Shown: positions 18,513 to 25,781 of the stretch, one piece after another
Layout of the letters: every line of letters starts with the position of its first letter
Numbering within the stretch: position 1 is the stretch's first letter
Source of the DNA: Bacteroidaceae bacterium
Lineage (GTDB): Bacteria > Bacteroidota > Bacteroidia > Bacteroidales > Bacteroidaceae
Length of the DNA stretch: 39,361 nucleotides
NCBI GenBank assembly: GCA_024401215.1
Contig: JAKSLL010000029.1
Location: forward strand, 1 to 39,361
Direction of reading: 5' to 3'
Made by a program: the position numbers and the translations under genes
The notes under the pieces: model-generated
What the model was told of the DNA's origin: nothing
Databases searched by the model: none
What the model saw: only the letters and a program-made list of their open reading frames with translations

Positions 18513-19298
18513 TTGGACAAGGAAAAACAGACAAAAGACAAAGTCGAAGTGAGCGAAGAAAAGAACTTTTGGTATCACCTGGAGGAACTGCGCGGATGCT
18601 TGATACGCATCTTTGTGGTTGTATTTGTGTCGGGCGTTGCAGCATTCTGCTTCAAGGAGACGATGTTCAACGTCATCCTTGCGCCCTGCCACAGCAACTT
18701 CATGACGTACAGATGGTTGGGAGTCGATGCCTTTGACCTTCACCTCATCAACACCGGACTTGCAGAGCAGATGATGATACACCTCAAGACGGCCATGTGC
18801 GTCGGTCTTCTGGCTGCCTCACCCTACGTCCTGTACGTCCTTTTCGGGTTCATCTCCCCTGCCCTCTACGAAAATGAGCGGCGCTACTCTCGTCAAATCA
18901 CCCTCAGCGCCTACCTCACGTTCCTCGTTGGCATCCTGCTCAACTACCTCTTCTTCTTCCCCCTCACCGTCCACTTCCTTGGGCTCTACCAGGTCAGTCC
19001 CGACATAGACAACATGCTGACCATCAGTTCCTACGTCGACACCCTCCTCCTGATGTCTCTAGCCTTTGGCATCGTATTCGAAATTCCCGTCCTCGCCTGG
19101 CTGCTCGCCAAGCTCCACTTGATGAAAGCCGTCTGGATGTCGCAGTACCGACGCCACGCGATTGTTGCCATCCTCATCATCGCCGCCGTCATCACGCCCA
19201 CCACCGACCCCTTCACGCTCATCATCGTCTCTCTCCCCATCTGGTTCCTTTACGAAATAAGCATCTGGATTGTAAAAAAGGAGAACAAAGCGGAGTGA
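18513..19298 (+). CDS. tatC: TatC, twin-arginine signal receptor
   Basis: 261 aa, six membrane helices expected, with the conserved N-terminal HLEELRGCLIR (about 21-31) that starts TatC proteins. It recognises the twin-arginine signal and recruits TatA. The only plausible start is TTG at 18513; a GTG at 18549 would remove 12 polar residues but keep the core. No ATG lies upstream. It is in the same frame as tatA, with four codons between the TGA and TTG. Confidence 0.9.
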   Translation: MDKEKQTKDKVEVSEEKNFWYHLEELRGCLIRIFVVVFVSGVAAFCFKETMFNVILAPCHSNFMTYRWLGVDAFDLHLINTGLAEQMMIHLKTAMCVGLLAASPYVLYVLFGFISPALYENERRYSRQITLSAYLTFLVGILLNYLFFFPLTVHFLGLYQVSPDIDNMLTISSYVDTLLLMSLAFGIVFEIPVLAWLLAKLHLMKAVWMSQYRRHAIVAILIIAAVITPTTDPFTLIIVSLPIWFLYEISIWIVKKENKAE

Positions 19299-19342
19299 AA
19301 GAAGGCATACAAGGTTCATAAACATATAAAATAGGTATATTT

Positions 19343-19374
19343 TTTGCGTAATTGAAAGAATTTCTGTACTTTTA
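19343..19374 (+). promoter_or_regulatory. Promoter of the GH127 gene
   Basis: TTTG (19343-19346), 20 nt, TACTTTTA (19367-19374), one mismatch in the last base of the -7 box. It lies 24 bp before the ATG at 19399 and is interleaved with a direct repeat. Confidence 0.6.
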
Positions 19375-19391
19375 CCGCGCAATTGAAAGAA
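19346..19391 (+). repeat. 31-bp-spaced direct repeat around the GH127 promoter
   Basis: GCGTAATTGAAAGAA (19346-19360) and GCGCAATTGAAAGAA (19377-19391) differ by one base and are exactly 31 bp apart, about three helical turns. The first starts at the -33 box and the second covers the first transcribed bases, which is a typical placement for a regulator site. Confidence 0.55.
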
Positions 19392-19398
19392 CAAACCC

Positions 19399-21831
19399 AT
19401 GAGAAAAATCCTTTTTACTACACTTTTGGCCACTGCCATGCTGCCCGGCCAAGCACAAGACAAACTCTATCCTAACGAATTTCCCATCTCCGACGTCACC
19501 ATTACCGGTGGTGTGCTGAAGCATGCCTTCGACGTCAACGCACACACGCTTCTGCGCTATGACGTAGACCGTCTGCTTGCCCCCTTCCGCAAGGAGGCCG
19601 GCATGAAGGAGATTGCCCCCTACTTCCCCAACTGGGCCGGCCTTGACGGTCACGTCGGTGGACATTACCTCACCGCCATGGCGATGTATGCCGCACAGGG
19701 CAACAAGGAGTGCGAGCGCCGAATGCTGTACATGCTCGCCGAGCTGAAGAAATGCATGGAGGCTGCCGAGAAGAACTACCCCGTCTGGGGCAAGGGCTAT
19801 CTGGGTGGCGTACCCAATAGTAACAAGATGTGGACAGAGTTCAAGCAAGGCAACTTCCGCACCTTCAATGGTGCATGGGTGCCCTGGTACAACCTCCATA
19901 AGGTTGAGGCCGGTCTGCGCGACTGCTGGCTCTACTGCGGCAACGAGGACGCCAAGCAGATGTTCCTCCAGACCTGCGACTGGCTCATCGACATTGCTTC
20001 CAACGTGTCGGACGAGCAGTTGGAGCGCCTCCTGGGCATGGAGCACGGTGGTGTAAACGAAGTACTGGCCGACGCCTACGCCATAACAAAGGACGAGAAG
20101 TACCTCACCGCAGCTAAGCGCTACAGCCACAAGTGGTTGCTCAACCCCATGAAGGAGCACAACGGCAAGCACCTCGACCTCATCCACGCCAACACGCAGG
20201 TGCCCAAGGTCGTTGGTTTCGCCCGTGTGGCCGAACTGAGTGGCGATGCCGATTATACCGAGGCAAGCCGTTTCTTCTGGGACGAGGTTGTCAACCGTCG
20301 CAGCCTTTCATTAGGTGGTAACAGCCGCCGCGAGCACTTCCCCAGCGTCGAGGCCTGCATCGACTGGACTCAGGACATCGACGGACTGGAGTCGTGCAAC
20401 ACCAACAACATGTTGAAGCTGACCGAGGACCTGGTTCGCATGGAGCCCGACAACGCGCTCTATGCCGACTTCTTCGAGCGCGCTACCTTCAACCACATCC
20501 TCTCTACCCAGCATCCTGAGCATGGTGGATACGTCTACTTCACCTCTGCTCGTCCCCGTCACTATCGCAACTACTCCGTGCCCAACGAGGCCATGTGGTG
20601 TTGTGTGGGAACCGGTATGGAGAACCATGGCAAGTACAACCAGTTCATCTACACCCACGAGCAAAAGCTGACCAATCAGGCAAAGTATGCCAACCAGCTG
20701 TATGTCAATCTCTATGTACCCTCTGAGCTCAACTGGCGACAGCATGGCTTGAAGCTCAAGCAGGAGACGGAGTTCCCCTACGGTGAGTCAAGCAAGATAA
20801 CCATTACGGAGGGCAAGGACAATTTCACCCTTCGTCTGCGCTATCCCAGCTGGGTCAGCAAGGGCGAGTTTGATGTGCTCGTTAATGGTAAGAGCGTCAA
20901 GGAAAAGGCTTGGATGCCAGGTACATACGTTTCCATCAACCGCGCTTGGCAGAAGGGCGACGTCATCGACATCAAGTTCCCCATGCACGCTTCTATCGAG
21001 CACATGCCCAACGTGCCTCAGTACGTCTCCATCATGTACGGTCCCATCGTACTGGGTATGAAGACGGGCGTCGAAGACCTGCGCGGACTGCTTGCCGACG
21101 ACAGCCGCTTCGGCCAGATGGCCAGTGGCAAGAAGCTGCCCGTCGACCAAGCACCCTTCCTCATTGCCAATAAGATAGAAGACATTGCCCGCGACCTCGT
21201 ACCCGTCAATGGCAAGCCCCTCCACTTCACACTCAAGACACGTACGGAGAACCCCATCACGCTCGATGCCGCCAACGACATCACCGGCGAGCTGATGCCA
21301 TTCTTCGAGATTCACGACAGCCGCTACATGCTCTACTGGCTCGCTCTCGGTAGCAAGGACTACAAGGAGTACGTTCAGCGCCTTGCCGCTGAGGAGAAGG
21401 AGCGCATGGAACTCGATGCACGCACCACCGACAAGGTACAGCCCGGTGAGCAGCAGCCCGAGAGCGACCACTTCATGGAGGCCGACCAGGGCTCAAGCCG
21501 TGGTGTCACCAACGACGTTCCCTTCCGCGATGCCCGCAACGGTGCCTCATTCAGCTACTTGATGCAGACCAAAGGCGAGAAGAACCTCTCCGTTCGCGTT
21601 CGCTACTGGGGACAGGACGAGTGGCGCACCTGCGAGTACGACCTCTATGCCGACGATGTCCTCGTCACCTCGGTCAACAACACCAAGAAGTGGCGCAGCT
21701 CGCAGTGGAAGTACGAGACCTACCCCATCCCCGCCAATGCCCTCCAAGGCAAGAAGCAGGTACGCATCAAGTTCGTCTCTAAGCCCGGACGCCAGGTTGG
21801 CGAAATCTACGAGGTACGTCTCGTGAAGTAA
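19399..21831 (+). CDS. Exported GH127 glycosidase (beta-L-arabinofuranosidase-like)
   Basis: 810 aa. The signal peptide is about 1-20 (GQAQ then DK). The (alpha/alpha)6 catalytic domain of the DUF1680/GH127 family covers about 30-560. Its zinc site is conserved: E331 and C333 (DGLESCNTNN) and the C401-C402 pair (MWCCVGTG), equivalent to the Glu and Cys ligands of HypBA1, where a cysteine is the nucleophile. C-terminal beta domains follow, including a last module (about 690-810, EADQGSSRGV onwards) of a kind found in plant-glycan enzymes. It likely releases arabinose from arabinans, arabinoxylans or glycoproteins. Its partner is the esterase 165 bp downstream. Confidence 0.9.
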   Translation: MRKILFTTLLATAMLPGQAQDKLYPNEFPISDVTITGGVLKHAFDVNAHTLLRYDVDRLLAPFRKEAGMKEIAPYFPNWAGLDGHVGGHYLTAMAMYAAQGNKECERRMLYMLAELKKCMEAAEKNYPVWGKGYLGGVPNSNKMWTEFKQGNFRTFNGAWVPWYNLHKVEAGLRDCWLYCGNEDAKQMFLQTCDWLIDIASNVSDEQLERLLGMEHGGVNEVLADAYAITKDEKYLTAAKRYSHKWLLNPMKEHNGKHLDLIHANTQVPKVVGFARVAELSGDADYTEASRFFWDEVVNRRSLSLGGNSRREHFPSVEACIDWTQDIDGLESCNTNNMLKLTEDLVRMEPDNALYADFFERATFNHILSTQHPEHGGYVYFTSARPRHYRNYSVPNEAMWCCVGTGMENHGKYNQFIYTHEQKLTNQAKYANQLYVNLYVPSELNWRQHGLKLKQETEFPYGESSKITITEGKDNFTLRLRYPSWVSKGEFDVLVNGKSVKEKAWMPGTYVSINRAWQKGDVIDIKFPMHASIEHMPNVPQYVSIMYGPIVLGMKTGVEDLRGLLADDSRFGQMASGKKLPVDQAPFLIANKIEDIARDLVPVNGKPLHFTLKTRTENPITLDAANDITGELMPFFEIHDSRYMLYWLALGSKDYKEYVQRLAAEEKERMELDARTTDKVQPGEQQPESDHFMEADQGSSRGVTNDVPFRDARNGASFSYLMQTKGEKNLSVRVRYWGQDEWRTCEYDLYADDVLVTSVNNTKKWRSSQWKYETYPIPANALQGKKQVRIKFVSKPGRQVGEIYEVRLVK

Positions 21832-21880
21832 TAGAAAGAAAATCACACCCATACGAGAAACATTCTCCCATACTATCGCG

Positions 21881-21909
21881 AACGCGCTAAGAGTCAATCC
21901 TAGCGCGTT
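21881..21909 (+). terminator. Stem-loop between GH127 and esterase genes
   Basis: AACGCGCTA (21881-21889), 11-nt loop, TAGCGCGTT (21901-21909): a 9-bp perfect stem 49 bp after the GH127 stop. The following T-run is broken (TTGCTTTGG), so it may be a partial terminator or an mRNA-stabilising hairpin rather than a full stop. Confidence 0.5.
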
Positions 21910-21996
21910 TGCTTTGGCAGTATGACAAGGTCCAAAATTAAACGAAACGATAGTTTCATCGTCATAAATAGGAAGAGTACCAAAACGAATAGACAA

Positions 21997-22917
21997 ATGA
22001 AGAAACTGTTTTTATCCCTTTTCATGCTTGGGACAATGCTTGGCGCTACGGCCCAGGTAAAAAACGTAATCGACATCGACATGTGGCCAGACGGCCTGCC
22101 CAACTCCAACGGCATCGACAAGACACAGCCCTACGACGCCGAGAAGCGTAACTTCAAGCCCAGCATCCGTGTCTACTTCCCCGAAGACAGCGTAAAGAAG
22201 GACGTCGCCGTCCTTGTCATTCCCGGCGGAGGCTACCGCGTCCTCTCACTCGGTGCCGAGGGTTACGACTGGGCCAACGAATTTGCCCCTCAGGGCATCA
22301 CCACCATCGTCCTCTCCTACCGCATGCCTATGGGGCACAAGGAAGTGCCCATGAGCGACGCCACCGAAGCCATCCGCATCATCCGCGAGAAGGCAACGGA
22401 ATGGGGCATCGACCCTCAAAAGGTTGGCGTCCTTGGCAGCAGCGCCGGCGGTCACCTCGCCTCAACTATCGCCACCCACAACCCCGAGGAGACACGCCCC
22501 AACTTCCAGATTCTCTTCTACCCCGTCATCTCCATGGACAAGGACTACACCCACATGGACTCCCACAACTGCTTTGTGGGTGAGGATGCCACACGCGAGA
22601 TGGAAGACCTCTACAGCAACCACCTCCAGGTCAATGCGCAGACTCCTCCCGCCATCCTGCTCCTCTCCGACGACGACTTCCTCGTTCCTCCTCGCAACTC
22701 AGCCGAGTACTACCTCGCCCTCAAGAAGGCAGGTGTGCGCGCCAATATGCACGTCTATCCCAGCGGCGGCCACGGATGGGGATGTGGAAAACACTTCAAG
22801 TACCACACCCAGATGATGCAGGACCTGCAGATCTGGCTCGACGCCCTTTGGCAGAAACCCGGAGCTGGCGGTTGGCCAGGCGGTGGTCAGTTCCCTCCCC
22901 GCAGACGCCCTCAGTAA
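21997..22917 (+). CDS. Exported alpha/beta-hydrolase, acetyl-xylan-esterase-like
   Basis: 306 aa. The start is taken at 21997 (MKKLFLSLF), which gives a clean signal peptide (about 1-20, ending GATAQ); an in-frame ATG 75 bp upstream would hide it. The oxyanion motif is PGGGY (about 76-80), the nucleophile is S149 in GSSAG (147-151), a likely acid is in the DDDFLVPP segment (225-227), and the histidine is H259 (GGHGWG). This is the BD-FAE/acetyl esterase arrangement. Sitting just after GH127, it probably deacylates the same plant polysaccharide. The C-terminus is an odd Gly/Pro/Arg tail (about 288-306). Confidence 0.85.
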   Translation: MKKLFLSLFMLGTMLGATAQVKNVIDIDMWPDGLPNSNGIDKTQPYDAEKRNFKPSIRVYFPEDSVKKDVAVLVIPGGGYRVLSLGAEGYDWANEFAPQGITTIVLSYRMPMGHKEVPMSDATEAIRIIREKATEWGIDPQKVGVLGSSAGGHLASTIATHNPEETRPNFQILFYPVISMDKDYTHMDSHNCFVGEDATREMEDLYSNHLQVNAQTPPAILLLSDDDFLVPPRNSAEYYLALKKAGVRANMHVYPSGGHGWGCGKHFKYHTQMMQDLQIWLDALWQKPGAGGWPGGGQFPPRRRPQ

Positions 22918-22960
22918 GCAGGACCGATGCCTCCGAATCGTTCACAGTCACATAATTCAG

Positions 22961-23002
22961 CAAAGGTCAAATGAGAGTACCACCTCATTTGACCTTTGTT
23001 TT
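22961..23002. terminator. Strong terminator at the boundary to the defence island
   Basis: CAAAGGTCAAATGAG (22961-22975), 8-nt loop, CTCATTTGACCTTTG (22984-22998), then TTTT. A perfect 15-bp stem with a T-rich tail on the plus strand. It separates the esterase from the first gene of the minus-strand island, whose stop is 25 bp beyond the stem. Confidence 0.88.
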
Positions 23003-23022
23003 CATCTTTTATCCCCTATTCC

Positions 23023-24702
23023 CTATTCCTCGTCCGTGTTAAGCAAATCGATTTGGTGCTCAATTTCCTCAAATCGACTTCCGCTGCGCATTGAAGCAGT
23101 GTTATTGCTAACCGATACAAATTCAACGCAATACGGATCCGTCCATTCAAATATGTCTCGCAGTCTGCTGCAATAAGACTCCTTGATGTCTATCACAGGC
23201 AGCACAACATTGTCATAAGTGTTGTCTTGCACCACATCAGCCAGCTCTCTCGTTGGCTTTTGCACAGAAGTATACATCACTCCATATATCTCCCTCTCAT
23301 CCTTCTTCACTAATCTATTCTGTATATACCCATACTCCTTCACATATTGCAGAAGCAGCTGAGGCACAATATACTCAGGCTTAAAAGTAGCATTCAGACT
23401 TTTAGTCTTGAAGGTGCAAGCAATGATCAACGGGAACAAAACGACCATATTCCTAATCTTCGAAAGAGGCTTTATCACGTCCCTTCCCTTGCCAACAAAC
23501 CATTCATCCTCATCAGGAATCCTCATGTCGAGAACTTTTATAGACACACCCTCTTTCTGCTCAAATCTTGAAATCAAGCAATTTGACAAAGTCGGTCTTC
23601 CCAACTCTTCCCAGCATCCCTCAATATGTTTACCCAAATACAGACAAGGAAATCCTGGCACACTATATCGCTGCGTCTTCACAATTCCGCGCAAGGTAAA
23701 AGGGATGTGGAACATACCATTCTTATCCACGGTCCTTTTCACCCAGTTGTCGCTCTCCACACGCATCCGATAAAACCTTTCACCCTTCAGTTCAGAGAAA
23801 GAACAATACCCATCAGCTCCAATCAGATTATCCAAACCATCCTTCACGCTGTTATACGCATTGGCAGGCAGACCTCGGTAATACATATCCACGGCCTTCA
23901 TGACACAATTGCACATAGTCTCCATCGCGTCAATCACTTTTAAGTCCTTTCTCTCATGGAAGAGGTTCTTTCTCACCCATCTGCTGTACCAAGCCAATTG
24001 CCTCTCCAATGCCTTGGGGAAGTCCTCGTCACCTTCACATTTCGAAGGAACCAGATGCGAAGGACAATTTATGTTGAGCGAAACATCAAACAATTCATCC
24101 AAGAAACTCTTGGGAAGATACACATTCTTCAACTTAAGCACATCCTTGAAGAGAGGAGCCATGTCTGAATCAGAAAAACCAGCAAAACCGCCACCGATAC
24201 GAGTTACGAGGAACTTCATGTTCGGATTCTTCCCGGCCGTTGTGATGAACTTCTTCACCGACGGCATAATTTCCATTTCCAAGTCACGTACTAACTTAAA
24301 AGCATCATCACCTTTTCTGTCTTTATAATCGTCCTTGTGGTCATTCAGTATTTGTTCCCTTTCTTCTCTTGTCTTTGCATTCTTCAGCTCATCCAAATAC
24401 TTCTTTGCATCTTCCTCATACTTAGGATTTACTTTTGTTGTCGGAATGGCATAGGACTTTCCAGACAGCCCCTCCCCGAAACCCTGCTGAGCCCCATACT
24501 CATCCACGGCCTTTAGCGAGGCACGTCCATCATGGATACCCATTTCGTCAGAACCAAACACGAACACCTCATCCTCATCCAGTTCCTCGATGACCCAGGG
24601 CGACACACGATTCCTTGCATCAAGAACCGTTTTCAAGACTTCCGGATCCAATCTAGTCTCACAAATCTCCAATGCTTTTATAATTTCATCCATAATGAGC
24701 AT
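23023..24702 (-). CDS. Macro-like (A1S_2505-type) plus RES-domain fusion protein, putative NAD-degrading effector
   Basis: 559 aa. Residues about 44-200 match the phage-associated A1S_2505-type fold: VFVFGSDEMGIHDGRASLKA, GLSGKSYAIPTTK, then FLVTRIGGGFAGFSDSDMAPLF, a glycine-rich loop like that of macro (ADP-ribose-binding) domains. A linker of about 100 residues follows. Residues about 305-500 match RES: QRYSVPGFPCLYLG with R345, CWEE (E365/E366), and S479 (MYTSV) as a candidate for the family Ser. RES toxins hydrolyse NAD+. A macro-like domain next to a NADase suggests sensing or holding of ADP-ribose, which is inference. It is the last gene of the island and may be a toxin; no separate Xre/antitoxin-like gene is seen next to it. 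The ATG at 24702 or the one three codons later are both possible. Confidence 0.72.
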   Translation of the reverse strand: MLIMDEIIKALEICETRLDPEVLKTVLDARNRVSPWVIEELDEDEVFVFGSDEMGIHDGRASLKAVDEYGAQQGFGEGLSGKSYAIPTTKVNPKYEEDAKKYLDELKNAKTREEREQILNDHKDDYKDRKGDDAFKLVRDLEMEIMPSVKKFITTAGKNPNMKFLVTRIGGGFAGFSDSDMAPLFKDVLKLKNVYLPKSFLDELFDVSLNINCPSHLVPSKCEGDEDFPKALERQLAWYSRWVRKNLFHERKDLKVIDAMETMCNCVMKAVDMYYRGLPANAYNSVKDGLDNLIGADGYCSFSELKGERFYRMRVESDNWVKRTVDKNGMFHIPFTLRGIVKTQRYSVPGFPCLYLGKHIEGCWEELGRPTLSNCLISRFEQKEGVSIKVLDMRIPDEDEWFVGKGRDVIKPLSKIRNMVVLFPLIIACTFKTKSLNATFKPEYIVPQLLLQYVKEYGYIQNRLVKKDEREIYGVMYTSVQKPTRELADVVQDNTYDNVVLPVIDIKESYCSRLRDIFEWTDPYCVEFVSVSNNTASMRSGSRFEEIEHQIDLLNTDEE

Positions 24703-24791
24703 TATTACTTTTCGCGATCAATCAAGTATTTCATAAATAATGAAGAGAAGCTTTAAACAATGTGATCCCGTATATTAATGGGGTATTATAA

Positions 24792-25694
24792 TTAAGATGC
24801 CCATAGAGACTGGTTGTTCTCATTATATACATCGAACGTCATCCAGGGATCAGGCGAAGCAGTACCGAGCGTGGATTCCATTTCTTCTTTTGCATCCTCA
24901 AAAGATTGGCAACCTTCCACAATCTTAAGTGGGTGCGTGTCAATGTCAATCGCCCATATTGACCATTCACCCTGTTGCAGAGTTGCTAAATATCCGTTAT
25001 ACTGCCCCAAACCCATATAAGGGACACATATACGAACATCATCAAATTTAAATGGTTCTGACGCATAATAATAAGCATAGGGCCCCATGCCCATGCCATA
25101 CAATACAGCCCTGAACAATCCATATTTTCCGGCAGAACGAACGACCGGAATCACTCCGCAAATATCAGTGCCTAAAACCCACTTTGTTTCATGATCCAGG
25201 GGCAGATCATCCACTTTTATCTCCTTTAATCCAAGAAATAAATCGGGACGTCTAGGTTGATACGACTGAGATTTGACGTTCTCTTCTTCTGCAGCTATTG
25301 CGTCTTTTGAATCCTCGATCACATTAGAAACGACATGTTCTGGATATAAGATGTCGCATTCATGATCATATCCATCCAAAAACATTTGGTGTGCAAACTT
25401 AGGATTCTGCAGATAAGCATCATATAACGCATCAATATAAGGAGACGGTTTCTTATCCTTTATCTCCTGCAAGTATTCACCCAACATTTCGCCTGTATTA
25501 TCACGAAGGATGTCCTTTACGTATCCACTGTTAATATGACCCTCGTCCAGTTTTAAACGCATTCCAGAGGCAAAAAACTCTGCTGCCTTGTTACAATCCT
25601 TTATCGAGGCGAGATAAGCTTCAGCCTCTGCGATTTTCTTTTCAATCAATCCCTGTGCCTGTTGACAGAGAGTTTTAAACATTGGTCTTGCCAT
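24792..25694 (-). CDS. Island protein of unknown function
   Basis: 300 aa, not recognised. The N-terminal 40 residues are helical (QAQGLIEKKIAEAEAYL). The middle (about 110-150) is acidic, and the C-terminal half (about 170-300) is rich in Gly, Tyr and Trp (GMGMGPYAYYYASEPF, GEWSIWAIDID), resembling a compact globular domain. It has no visible catalytic motif, signal peptide or membrane helix. It starts 87 bp after the Schlafen-like gene and ends 89 bp before the macro-RES gene, so it could be a regulator, immunity or partner protein for the effector. All three possibilities are untested. Confidence 0.7.
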   Translation of the reverse strand: MARPMFKTLCQQAQGLIEKKIAEAEAYLASIKDCNKAAEFFASGMRLKLDEGHINSGYVKDILRDNTGEMLGEYLQEIKDKKPSPYIDALYDAYLQNPKFAHQMFLDGYDHECDILYPEHVVSNVIEDSKDAIAAEEENVKSQSYQPRRPDLFLGLKEIKVDDLPLDHETKWVLGTDICGVIPVVRSAGKYGLFRAVLYGMGMGPYAYYYASEPFKFDDVRICVPYMGLGQYNGYLATLQQGEWSIWAIDIDTHPLKIVEGCQSFEDAKEEMESTLGTASPDPWMTFDVYNENNQSLWAS

Positions 25695-25781
25695 AATGTA
25701 TATTTAAATTATTAATTTTACTTCCGTTTGCTGTTTTGGTTGATTATTCATACATTGAGAATGACCTGCCAAATGGAAAAA

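Noticed and set aside
20788-21471. Minus-strand frame of 227 codons inside the GH127 gene
   Set aside because: GC-rich coding DNA often leaves open antisense frames; no family pattern.
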